A stretch of DNA of 64,000 bases, taken from the NCBI GenBank assembly GCA_009731375.1, contig BJOX01000126.1, positions 245,057-309,056 of the forward strand. Reading direction: 5' to 3'. This document shows, piece by piece, positions 52,920 through 64,000 of this stretch. Under the pieces are notes generated by a model. The model was not told where the DNA came from. It was given only the letters and a program-made list of their open reading frames with translations, and searched no databases. The first letter of the stretch is position 1. The number at the start of each line of letters is the position of its first letter. Both the position numbers and the translations under genes were made by a program. Source of the DNA: Paulinella micropora. Lineage: Eukaryota; Cercozoa; Imbricatea; Euglyphida.

Positions 52920-55462
52920 TTATTCGTCGAGGTATATTTCCTCGAGGGAGTTCATGAACTCCTCTTCGCTAGACTGTGATGATGGTTGCCACCTCCATGT
53001 CACTGCGGGTTGGTCTTCCGCTGGCATGTCTAATTCCTGATCCAGGCTTTCTTTCAAAGACCTCGCTTCCGACCAGGTCAAGTCTTCTCCAACTTCCGAA
53101 TGTTGTGGCACGATACACCTTATGACTGGGGCGAATCGACCAATGATCTGCCCCAGCTGGTATTCGTACTGTTGCCTCCAGTACGGCCACTCACGTCGAA
53201 AGTGGTAGATATAATCAAACCGTTGAGTTATTCTGTGCCATCGGAACTCATCGGCTTGGACAAGTCTGTCCCAACCCAGTGCGTCCTGTGCCCTGAATCG
53301 TTCGATCCATTGTTCGAAGCCTCTCACGCGGCCTCGATATGTGTTAGGAACGTTCTCGTCAGGATCGGCTAGCTGGTTGGCGATGCGGGATGTCTTTGGG
53401 TCGTCGCTCCTCGTCAACTGCCGGTATATCGTCAGCAGCCACGCGAGCCGATGCTCGTGTTGGAACCGTACGTAATACTGCTGCCGTAGCCGAGCCGCAT
53501 CTCGGAAACGCTAGTATGCTCGGTATGCCTTGACCTCCTCGGGCGATGGGATACCCGAAAGTTCGAGCAGTCTGTAGTAAGAATTGATATCTTCCTGCGA
53601 CCACTGCAACTTTCTGGGCTGGTGTGGTTCAAGCAAACATCTAGGATCCTTCCAAATGCCGTAGAACCGGAGGGAGTGTTTTCGCTGATAGTCCTCCAAT
53701 CCCACCCATCCTCGCAGCGATTTGGCTTGCTCGAACAAAGGTTTTGGTGAATTTCACTCGGTCCTCGTCCATCGACTTGTACCGAGCGATCCCCGGTAAC
53801 GGGTTGTCGCGAAACCCCCATGTGTGTGACATCCCATCCGAAACATAGCGGTAATTGTGCGCAGGATATCAATTTGATGTCGTTGTTGTATGCGTGATCT
53901 GGACATCGGTGAGGCGCGTATCGCTCTGGTGACGCGTACGCTCTTTCCGTGAGTTGCCATCTCCGCGAGCATCTCGGGCCCCATCCTCTCCCGCGTTTCT
54001 TTGACCCTTCACACTGTACCCTCAGGACGTTATCCTGTTCGTTGGGCTCGTACCTCGCTTTGTCAAGGTAGTCAGAGAAGCCCCGTTCGTCGAATGGAGG
54101 CTTTGGTGGCGGCAGGTTGATCTTGCGAGGGTTTGCCTCAAACAAGTGCGGGTCTGGGACCCAAATAACCTGGTTGCACACCAATCGTATACGGTACGGC
54201 TCCTTAGACGGTGTGAACGGGAACGTTCGTTCGTTGGTTGTGTGTGCGAGCGCCGGGCATTGCAGCCGCAGCCTGCGCTCCGCATCCGTGATATCTGGGT
54301 AAGGTGGGTAGATCCGGTGTACTCTGCGCGTCAGTGGGTCATACGCGTAACGCACCGGTTTCTGATACTCCTCCCTTTCCCGATCTGGGTCTTGGTTCAG
54401 GTGTAGGTCCATACCTCTCAACATCGTTTCCGTGTCGATGCGATATGGCCTACGCACTCCGGGTGCTACGACCCTCCACATTCACGGCGGTACCGGGCCC
54501 CGTTCCGAATATGCGTATATCGGACGGTCGATCGGTCCGTATACTCCAAATATATTATCGGAGGCATGAAAGTACGCGGGGAATACTTCGTCCCTGCCCC
54601 AATGTGCAGTCGGCTCCGGTGGCGGGCAGCGGTGATGCTGATACGCCGGATCCGTGGGCTGTGGCCGCTCATCGGGCCGCTTCTCTTCGGGCGGGTTCAG
54701 CTTGTCACTGTAAGCGTCGGGCTTGAGTCTATCCTCATCGCCGACTTTCTCCCAGTATCTCAAGCGTGCTTCCTCCCTAGCGTCCATCCGCGTGAGGCTC
54801 AATTCTTCGCCATAATATAGGCTCTCGTCTTCTTCTGGGATCCACCCAAATCCCGAGTGCTGAGGGGTGTTTGACCCTTCGGGATCGACGTCCTCGTCGG
54901 TGTGTTGTGATGCAGGTGTACTGCCGTCCTCAGTCGGTGCCTCCCCCTCGTCAGCCGATGACTTCATAGGGGTTGTCAACATCTCCGACTCGACTTCAGC
55001 TTTTCCCCGTGGGGATTTCGGTGTGGTCACAACACTAGCCTGAGTTGTGCCACCTGAAGGTTGAGCGGGTGTGAGCGGTGTATTGGGATCGCCAAGGTTG
55101 CGCTGCAAGGTTTCGCTTCCCTGTGCGCCCTTGCTTGCGATGTTGTTTGCGCCACTGCTCGGAGTGGTCATTGTGATGTGGGGTGTCCCCTCTGGTGAGT
55201 TATGTATGTGACCGTACCTGAAGTTTGCTGCCTCAGATGGGTCTGGTTCGTCCAGTTGCCCCGCTTCGCGACGCCGGTCCGCCACCGGGCTAGCTGCCGG
55301 GGTCGTTCCCGCCGGACTATCCCGCGCGGGTGGAGGGAGCCGTTGCCCTTCTCCCGCGATCGTCTGTAATCCTAGGTGTACTATCAGTATCACCAGGACC
55401 GAAGCCACGCACGCCAGGAGGAATCCGAGATACTGCTCCACCAGATGTTCGGTGCCAAACAT
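52920..55462 (-). pseudogene. Family A ORF3 (copy V), accessory membrane protein, frame-broken
   Basis: The first segment (55462-54482) starts MFGTEHLVEQYLGFLLACVA with a clear transmembrane helix and an acidic Ser/Pro/Thr-rich stretch, ending in the HHRCPPPEP block. The next frame (54481-53432) has YDPLTRRVHRIYPPYPDITD and ASPERYAPHRC; it shifts again near 53.9 and 53.7 kb. The last part (53417-52920) is Trp/Arg-rich and acidic at the end. It is collinear with 41098-43190 and longer at its C-terminus. Function unknown. Confidence 0.6.
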
Positions 55463-56265
55463 ACACCGCCAGGTGCCTATGTCACATATATGTCCGTGAG
55501 TTCGTATGTATACATATCAGTATGTCAGCCCAAGCACAACGAGCAATGTGCTATGTGTGTGTTGTTCTCGTGTCGGTGTTCGACTCTCTGCTCGTTTCCA
55601 AACGGTGGTCAACAGCGTGACAACGCGGGTGCACCCATGCACCTGTCATCTTTGCTGTCCGCGTGTTCCACCCTCGCCGTACTGCGCAATTTGCGGCGGT
55701 ATATAAATAGGGACGTGTCATATTTCTTAGTGGTCTAGATATGCTTATGTGTATACATAGGGCCGTCGGGTGCCTTAGAGCCCCTTCCATCCAAACAAAG
55801 AGCAAACAAGAGCGAGCATAATATCTAAGACACTCTGTGGGGAATAACTTATCATACACCACTCATGCAATTGCCGCGGGAGGCGGGTGTGCAACTGGAG
55901 AGGAGGTGGGTATAATGTGCAATGCCAACCATATCAACTGGCATTGCTGCGCGTCAACATGGTTAGCCCGAAGCTATTCCGACCCCTGGTGCAACACCAA
56001 CTACTAGCCCGTCAAGATACCTTCAGGGCCGTCGCACCTCACGGAGGGTAAGGCAGGATCTTTTCCAGTGTATCATGTCATGTTAGGCTCTCTTTTGCTA
56101 TCTCTAAGAAGAATGGACTTAGGTAGTATTTTAACAGATATGGAGTCCAAAGCCGTGTCCCTTTCCTATGGCTAGTTTCTTGCTGTTGCTACCCAGTGTT
56201 GGTCTTTGGATCTCGCATACTACCCGCGTTAACTATGCTTGCGAGGTGTCACACGGCATGCTGAG
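55463..56265 (-). other. Conserved non-coding spacer between pol and ORF3 (copy V)
   Basis: Homologous to 43191-43872 (CCCGTCAAGATACCTTCAGG, GGGCCGTCGCACCTCACGGAGGG) although neither copy has an ORF here. It contains TATATAAATAGGGAC (55698-55712 region), a candidate promoter element when read on either strand. Confidence 0.5.
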
Positions 56266-59200
56266 CTAGGCTAGCTTGCGCCTCTTTGCATGCCCTAATT
56301 TGGCTTTCTTATATTTGCCTGGTGGTGGTGCACCGATGAAATGGGTCGCTATGTACTCGGCTACTATTTCATCCCACACCCGTAGGGGGATTCGACCGTG
56401 CTGTAGATCGAATGGGTAATCCAGCACCATCCTAGGCCACGCCTGTATTTGCCACGGTGTGTAGCCTTCGGACTTGTCAGTGATGCCTTTCCAGAACGTT
56501 TCGACCTGGTTGGAATCGCGGTATACCGGATAAAAAGTCCGCGATTCCGGCTCGTCGAGGTCCTGGTGTGATCGATAGAACTGCAGTACGGGCGGCTCGG
56601 CTTTGATTGCCTTGCTTGTGCGCGTGACCCGAGTCTGCGGCTCCCATTCTCTCACTTTCATGAGGAAGAAATCGTTGAGGCAATCGTCGCCGACATGTGC
56701 CTCTGGTGGCCGAAGAAGGTATGTCTTTCCGACGTGCCAGTGCATGGTTTTCACGTCGTCGGCCGACCTCAGCTTTGATTCAGCTGGTGGGCGTCTCGGC
56801 GCCGGTTCAACCTTCTCCTCCTGTTCCGACTGCAGGTGGTTAGTCGGCCCTGGCGCGATAACGTCCCCTTCGGAAGCATCGGCTTGTTCGGCCGGAACTT
56901 CTTCGGCTTCGTTATTATTCGTATCATTCACCTCGGCTACGGCCGGCAAGGGTTGTGTCGGGTTCTCTTTCGCCTCGTCTGTCTTGTCTCGGCGCTTGGG
57001 CGGCGGCCTTAAACTGTGTTCCAGCTTCTGTACCGCTTCCGTCATTGTTTCGTTACGATCCAGCATGGAGTTAAAACGCATCAGCCGCCGTACATGTACT
57101 ACTAGCGTCTTACCCTTTCCCTGTATTCGGTATGTCAAAGCACCTACTTGTTCTACGACAGTGTAAGGGCCTTGCCACATCGGCAAGAGTTTGACGCTAA
57201 CCAAGTTGGGTACCTGGGGCACGTACAGGAAGACTAAGTCCCCTTTATGGTATTCCCCCGACTCATACTTGACTTTGTTCGGCGTCTGCTGGTTTTGTTT
57301 GTGAGCCTCTTCGGCCTCCAGCGCATTCATGACGTAGTGTCTGGCTTCCGCCATGACTCGTAGGCGACAGGCCATCAGCTCATCATGCTCCAAAAAGCCC
57401 CCTTCCGGGAGGTTTGGTAACACCAGCTCCTCCGGAATCCTCAAGTGCTGCCCGTATACCAGGAGATTGGGGGAAGCGCCCGTGGCTTTTCCGCCCAATG
57501 CCCTCGATGCGGTGTTGTCATGGAGAACACAAAAGACTGTAAGGCCTTATGCCATATGTGCTGATCATCGCGACAATACTGCTGGAGCGCGGCCTTGAGC
57601 GGTCTATGGACCCTCTCGATTTTGCCGTTGCTCTCTGGTGAATATGCAGTTACGTATTTCCACTTAAAGCCCCTCACTGTGGACAGCCGAGCGGAGAGTT
57701 CGTTTGTAAACTCCGATCCCCGATCGCTGTACACATTTTTTGGCACTCCGGTATATCGGAAGACATGGTCGACCAGGGCCTCGCATGTCGATTCCGCATC
57801 CTTTTCCACAACTGGTACCGCGAACACATAATTCGAGAAGCGGTCTATGGCTGTCAGGATGTACCGATAATTGTGGGTCTCCGCTCGCGGTAGCGGTCCT
57901 ACGTAATCAACATGCAAAGTTTCGAATAGGTTCTCAACAAGCTTGTATTCGCCATAAAGGCCTCTCTGAGCGTTGTTGTGTGGTGTCTTGGTTTGCTTGC
58001 AGTGTTCGCATGTGTCGACTGTGTCGGCAATTGATTTCTGCATGCCATGTCACCAAAACCTGCGTGAAATAAACCATGATATTTTATCCCTTCCCGTATG
58101 TGAGTTGAGAGCAGAGCGGTGAGTGGCTAAAAGGATCTCCTTGCGTAACTGGGTTGGTACCCACAGTGTCCACTTTGAAGGCGTCTTTTCCCACTTACCG
58201 CCTGCCCCCTTATACCACAGGAGGTTATCATGCCAGGTTATCGTTTTCTTATGGGCTCTTATTTCTCTCGTCTCAGGATTTGCTATCGGGTCAATAGCGT
58301 GAGCAATGAAGGGGCCCCATTCCTTAGAGCTCTTCGCCAACTGACCAAACACCTCGGGGCTCGCCACCGTCATATCCATCGTCGTCCAGCTGGACAGCAC
58401 TGGTGACTAGGCTTATAGGCCCCCCTGTTCGGTGTGTTTGCTCGGCAGCCGCGATAATCGCCGACCGTTCAGGGTGAACATGCTGGGGTACCCAGAACGA
58501 CTGCGTCCTATCCGCGAAAAATGCGTTAAAGGAGTGTTCATGTTCATGTGTCTGACCCGGCTTTATATCTCCCTCGCTGAGGATGTCCGACTGGGTGTCG
58601 ATCTCCTCCAGCAGGTCTTGCCAGTCCTCAGCCTCGTGTTGCGCGCAGCACACGCGACGTATGCATTGCAGCAAGTCCAACAGTTCAGCTTGAGAATCTG
58701 GCTTATATCCCGGTGTCCAGCTTTGCGCGTTGGTGACCATGTATGCCATCCCCGCCGGCAACGTGTCTTTGAAATCTGCTGTATGCTCCGTGGCCGTCCA
58801 GTCATCATCGGCTGTCCATCCGACTAGGCAGGCCGTGGGAGATTTTAATGCAAAGTTGTCTAATCGTCGCCTACGGAGCCTTTCACCCAAGGCATCCGTG
58901 ATAGGCAATCTGGGACCGTATTTTCTTTACCTTTAATGTACTCGATGGTAAAATCATACAAGGCCAGCTCCGACTGCCATCGGGCCAGTCGTCCCGTATG
59001 TTCTCGGTCCATGAGCCGTCTAAGGTTGGCATGATCTATTTGAACCAATATGTTCGGATCACCCCACAAGTACTCCCTCAGCCGACTGAACGCCCAAACT
59101 ATCGCCAACGCTTCGCGTTGTCTGATTCAGTAGTTGACTTGTTCGGGCGTCAACTTCTTGCTGACTAACATGATCGGTCTCAACTGTTTGTGGTCAGTTG

Positions 59201-61698
59201 TTGTAAGACGGCCCCGACCGCGTATTTCGACGCGTCGGTTGCTACAACAAAACGCTTCTCAAAGTCGGGGAGAACCAAGACCGATCCGCCCTCTTTGAGG
59301 GGGTCTCGTGTCAACGCCTCCTTTTGTGTATACCTCCGCCGCCTTTGGCGGCCATTCGCAATCCGGGTCGCCTTGAAGGCAGAAGTCCCGTAATGGTTTG
59401 ACAAAGTCCTGGAAGTTCGGAATAAATTCCTAGTACACCTGTGCCATACAGAGGAAGGAATGCAGCGCTGTGTGTGTGTTTGGGCGTGGAAGGGAACTGA
59501 TAGCGTCCCGCTTCTCCTGCTTCAACACTAATACCCCATCCTTGACTCTGTACCCTAGATAATCGATGTGGTCCTTAGCGAACGAATATTTCTCTAGGTT
59601 CAACCTGAGGCCGAAGGCTTCTAGGTGTCTCAAGATGTCCGACAAGTGAGCCAGGTGCTCTGCTTCTGTTTTCGAGTAAATAACGATATCATCGATGTAA
59701 CAAAAGTTATACTGGTTAGTATGTCCTAAAGTCTCGGTGAACTTCGGATCACCGTACTTGGGGTCGGACAAACCCTGATTCATGCAATCCTGAAAGATAG
59801 CAGGGGCAGTTTTCAATCCCATCGGGAGGACTTCCACTGGTACAGTCTCCTGCCGGCGGCGAAGGCCGTCAGTGCCAGACTTTCCACATCCAAAGGGATG
59901 TTCCAGAATCCAGTCTTCAAGTCTAGCTTTGTAAAGAACTTAGCATCCAGGAGTCGGTTGAGGCCATCTCGCATACGGGGAATTGGTGCCTCAACGCTCT
60001 TGATGATCTTATTGAGCCTCGTGTAATTGATACAAAATCGTTGCTTGCCATCCGGCTTTGGCGCAAGCAGAACCGGTGATCGGTACTCCGACCATGACGG
60101 TTCTATTAGCCGTTTAGCCAACATATCTTGGATCATTTCCTCGCAGATCTGCTCCTCCTTATAACTGAGGCGCGATCCTCGGAGGCGAGGCATCGTCTGT
60201 CCCACTTGTCGCTCTATCTTAGCAGCAGTGTGCGTCACGCCGCCTGCTACAAGGGGTCCAAAAAGTATCTTATTCATCAGAAACTGAGCCTTGAGATCCC
60301 GAACGAAGTCCGGTGACTCTGACTGTCGCGCCACGACTTCGTCGATGATCTCTTCGACCGGTTTCTGTTATCTCGGGTCATCCGGGTACTCTAAGATGGA
60401 GTCCGGATCCTCAACCTCATCCTTCGCGTCCCTGCCTGGGTATCGCGTGGTGGACTGGTTGTCACATGTTGCAAACTCCTGAAGTTCTACTAACATATCG
60501 GCTTATTGTTTCGCTGCCGACTTGTGAAAGAACCCCGGAAAGATCTGAAATGCAATCTCCCGCATGTCATCCACCTTTCGGGTCAGTAGTTTGGTTCTGT
60601 ATGCCAGACCATCCTGCCTTGATCCTAATAGGAATGTCATGAGTGGTTTAGCCTGTAGACTAGGTATCGGTATTGGGTCATCGACCACCCTATCCAATAC
60701 ATCCCTCCACCACATCACAGTGGGGTGTATCGGGACTATAATGATCCAACCTGTCAGCCAGAAGTTTCGGCACCTTCGACAGGTTCGAATTCTCTTGCTG
60801 TATAGGCTCCGATCCTTTGTACCATAGTTTTAACTTTTCCATCACATTATCGTCCTCTGTGAGGAGTTTAGATGCATGGAAAACCAAGCTCGATTTGACC
60901 CTTATGAATTCATGTGGCCGTTTCTGCCCACCCCCATATAGGTATGTTTGGTCAAAGCCGTGCCATGATTTATCCTGCTTCCGCAGCAGCAAGATTTGGG
61001 CCTCGCGCTCAGCTGCTAAATCCTCGAAGCCCGCCCATGGGCCGGTCAGCTCCGGGACATAAACATTCGTGTATACCCATGCTGTGCCAGCGGGCGTAAC
61101 ACGCTGCTGTGTCCGTATAATATTATCATGCGGTATGGGGTGCGGGTGGAATCAAGGTCACCTGCGCTCTCCCCCTATACGGATGATGTATCGGACGTTC
61201 TGGACTAGGGTTAAGTATGGGGTATTCCGCCACATGTCGGCCCCTTCCATACTTAATAACATCCTGCCCTAATAAATGCTGAGCTTCCATCATCTTTAGA
61301 TCAGGTTTACCAAGCAGTATCGTTCCCGGGAAATCTGGCACCACCAAGACGTGTATTGTGTATGTCATGCAAGTCGGGAATTCCACCGTCAACGGAATAC
61401 TACCAATGATCGCGCTTCTTCCGTCGTTAGCACCCCTGATATATCCGAGCCTTCCCTCGCGCGTGAAATCGAATAATTTTCCAAATTTATCTATAAATCT
61501 TTTACCTGCGAAGGTGATTTGTGCCATGCTATCGTTACCGGTATCCAGGTGGGCGTTGAGCTCCCGCCAAAATAGACGGGTGTAGCTCATGTCCCTTGCA
61601 TCCTCTGCAGGGAGGTCCTGGGGTTCGGCTGTCGAGATGAGTGCTTGTTGCAGCTCCATCTCAGCATACATGCGCGCCATCCGGCATTCCCCCCACAC
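56266..61698 (-). pseudogene. pol: Family A pro-pol (copy V), many stops
   Basis: Protease (61698-61126) keeps HLDTGNDSMAQITF. RT (60334-59430) has NIPLDVESLALTAF and YIDDIVIYSK. RNase H (59404-58860) is split by a TGA at the Cys of NYCTRQ. The integrase zinc region has a TGA in place of the second Trp of FWW (58050), and one base is lost near 57516. The C-terminal part (57498-56266) is open and contains GPYTVVEQVGALTYRIQG plus the BAH-like domain (WHVGKTYLLRPPEAHVGDD, LQFYRSHQDLDEPES). This is the oldest element here, but it best preserves the ancestral family A protease motif. Confidence 0.88.
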
Positions 61699-64000
61699 AC
61701 AGACAACATATATACTGCATCACCATTCACAGCACAGAATCCTGTAGTGCTCCCGGGCCCACGGGATGAACCAAGCGTTGCTCCGGCTGTCGTAAGCCAG
61801 ATGGGACTAACACACTTGGTGGACCCGGACAAGCTTGGCGATGCACAACGCATGGTCAATATGCTGTATATTCGGGTGATTAATATCGGAACCTGCCACC
61901 GTTCCCGGGGCTAGTCGAACATCACGACCAAGCAAAGACAATTGAGGTGCTATTTGTTGTTTTGCACTGGCTTTAATGTTAATCACCTTGTTCTCAAAAA
62001 GGGCTGTTTTCTGTAGTGAGGCGACTGGGATGGAACCTGCCTTGCTTACGCAGGTGTCCTCTGTGCGGACGGAAACTTAGCATGTCCATTTTACCATCAT
62101 CCTCACTAGCCGCCTGTGCGACATCGTCTTCGGGTTTAGATGGGTGAGGGTCCGCCTGTACATTGTTGCGGAAGGTCGTCACCTCAGGTGAAGGTGTACG
62201 GCCACGACTCGACTACTGTTGTGACCCTCTGTTATCTCTTCGCTCACCCCTGCAGTAGCATTACTATTAACTGTGATCGAGGGGTCTGTGACCCCCGCAA
62301 TACTATCTACTTGCGGTGTAGAAGGGAGCACAGCAACCCTAGCAGTCGGTGACTCAATAGTAAATACTGACTTGCGTCACCTGACCTGGCGTTAGTGTAG
62401 CCTCCATTACCATTACCATATTAAGTAGTGTTTCTGTTACTACTGCGCCTGTCCCGACAACTAGTCCATCACACTCTGCGGTTGCTATCGTTTCCAACGG
62501 GTGTGCAAAACGCACCCGCTTACGTGCCCCGGGGTGTGTCCCTTCCGTTAATTGTCTAGGACTTGAGTTTGCGCTTCTTGTAGGACAATGTGTCCTGCTG
62601 GCTGGCCTTGGCCTGCACAACACATGTGATGGGTTGCTTGCGTTTACGTTTTCGTTTGCGTGCTGTGTGCTTACCCATCTGGCTCAGGAGTTACTCCTGC
62701 AAGTGCATGTATGCGCGAACTTGTCGGCAGCAGGGAATTCGCTCTTGAGCATTTCGGCTTCCGCATCGAAGGCTGCGCACCAACTCGCAACGTGCTAGTT
62801 TGGCATCAGAGAGATCAGTGAGTGTTCATCAACGTCAGGGAATGGCAAGTTCATGTGTGCCTGCTGTTTCGGGCAGGGCACCCAATCGCAATCTTCCTGC
62901 CTTTTGACATTCGACTCTCCCGCCTTGTATCGGCGTATGTACAGTCTCATCGATATTGGGTGCTGCGGGGTGCCCGGGAATGTGTGCCATCGCTGACACT
63001 ACTTTCCCATGAGGCAGGGCCATACCCAAAATCGACGTTCTGTTAAGCACTTAAAAGCCAGTGCGTGATAAAAATAATCACACAAAGTATTAGACTTGAC
63101 AGTTGCTGGGTTGCCAAGGTCGTCTAACATCTGTATCCCGTACTGACAATGAGCCGGACCAGGATCGATGGCTAATGAGCTGAGAGGTTGATTGGTTTGC
63201 AGTGGGATCGTACGTGTTTTCTTTTTCTTTGTCGCCGGCTGACGTGAGGGCGGGGCCCCTTGTGTCTGGCCAACCGGAGGTGGTGCGGGGGTTAACATGG
63301 GAGGTGGTAAGGGCAGTGATAAGTAGATGTGCATGGTAAACTGTGATGCATGGTAAGTATGAGGTGGTGATGTCAAGCTCACAGGTGGTGAAGAATGAAA
63401 TCCAGAAGTTGATTGTTGGTAATATGGGTTAGGACTATCCCCCGCTGGAGAAGATGTAGATACGTATGGGTTTGGAGAATGTCGCGGCTACTGGCCCCAA
63501 TACGGGTTCGAGGAGCTCGATTAGCTCGACGACGATGATCAGTATGTGTTAAGTGAACTAGAGGTGGATCTCTGATAGGAGCTGGACCAGTATAAGAGTG
63601 GTCTCCCCATGAGGTGGATGTGACGAAGGACAGTATGTCGAACTGTGGTTCCTTTGCCTTAGCCTGATGATCAGGCAACTACAATACTACAGCGTGCATG
63701 CCTTGCAGCAAGATGTTTGCTCTCCACATACGTTCGTCCTTGTATGATTTAGGGCCGAAGATCTTCTTCACAAAAGTTGCATCCCAAGCAGATACTTCGA
63801 CTAATCTGTCAACGCGAAAACTCTGAAGCGATAATGCGGTCATCGGCATCTTGTGCCTGTGACAAGACGTTTCGAATGTATCTCTCCACAGTTGTTTGAC
63901 CTTTGGTGGTCGTTGCTCTAGCGATGCCCTTAAGGACTGCCACCAGTAACATCGCTAAATCCGCGCGAACAAGTGTCGTGATTAACTTTTGTGGAATGTC
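61699..64000 (-). pseudogene. gag: Family A gag (copy V), decayed, running off the window
   Basis: Fragments are recognisable by comparison with 12138-14845 (LPDHQAKAKEPQFDILSFVT; GPAHCQYGIQMLDDL, CDYFYHALAF, RRFWVWPC). Frames break repeatedly (63678-63379, 63382-62999, 62623-62354). Its 5' LTR lies beyond the window. Confidence 0.6.

Noticed and set aside
58045-59130. TGA codons in copy V pol as selenocysteine
   Set aside because: They replace Trp and Cys codons conserved in intact copies and occur with frameshifts and other stops, so they are nonsense mutations.

Overview
The window is nuclear DNA from an intron-rich eukaryote that encodes selenocysteine. Introns follow GT-AG rules and many are packed with tetranucleotide satellites (TATC/GATA, CATA, TACC). 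The domain styles (PIP kinase, ankyrin, FYVE-like finger, Kazal, sushi, calcium-binding EGF), Ty3/gypsy elements, a tRNA-derived SINE and an in-frame selenocysteine TGA fit a microbial eukaryote. I cannot name the species. Short N runs mark scaffold gaps.

Three host genes can be assembled exon by exon. (1) 43-7162 (+): the 3' part of a phosphatidylinositol phosphate kinase whose catalytic domain is split by ankyrin repeats and a FYVE-like zinc finger. (2) 24583-28225 (-): a six-exon, membrane-anchored selenoprotein W. (3) 29217-39272 (+): a 17-exon secreted mucin-like protein with a Thr-rich tract, a Cys-rich/Kazal region, three copies of a cytochrome-c-like module that has lost its haem cysteines, a sushi domain and an EGF domain. 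Genes 2 and 3 are head to head.

Most of the rest is Ty3/gypsy retrotransposons of two families. Family A occupies 9460-17941 (+, 5' half), 41098-46601 (-, 3' half) and 51901-64000 (-, a decayed second copy running off the window). Family B occupies 17942-23255 (-, LTR-gag-pro) and 46602-51900 (+, RT to LTR). The two A halves meet at the same codon, and so do the two B halves. The reading frames rejoin exactly if 17942-46601 is flipped, and the two junctions share the trinucleotide CAT/ATG. The simplest reading is a 28.66-kb inversion with one breakpoint inside an A element and the other inside a B element, carrying host genes 2 and 3 with it. B had earlier inserted into the 3' LTR of the second A copy; its CCTA target duplication is now split across the inversion.

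The family B gag and pol lie in one frame separated by a single UGA, which implies stop-codon readthrough. Both families carry a BAH-like domain after integrase. Family A has an additional large ORF3 with an N-terminal membrane segment. Smaller elements include a MITE family (two copies), a SINE (two copies), a 340-bp duplicated repeat and several local tandem duplications.
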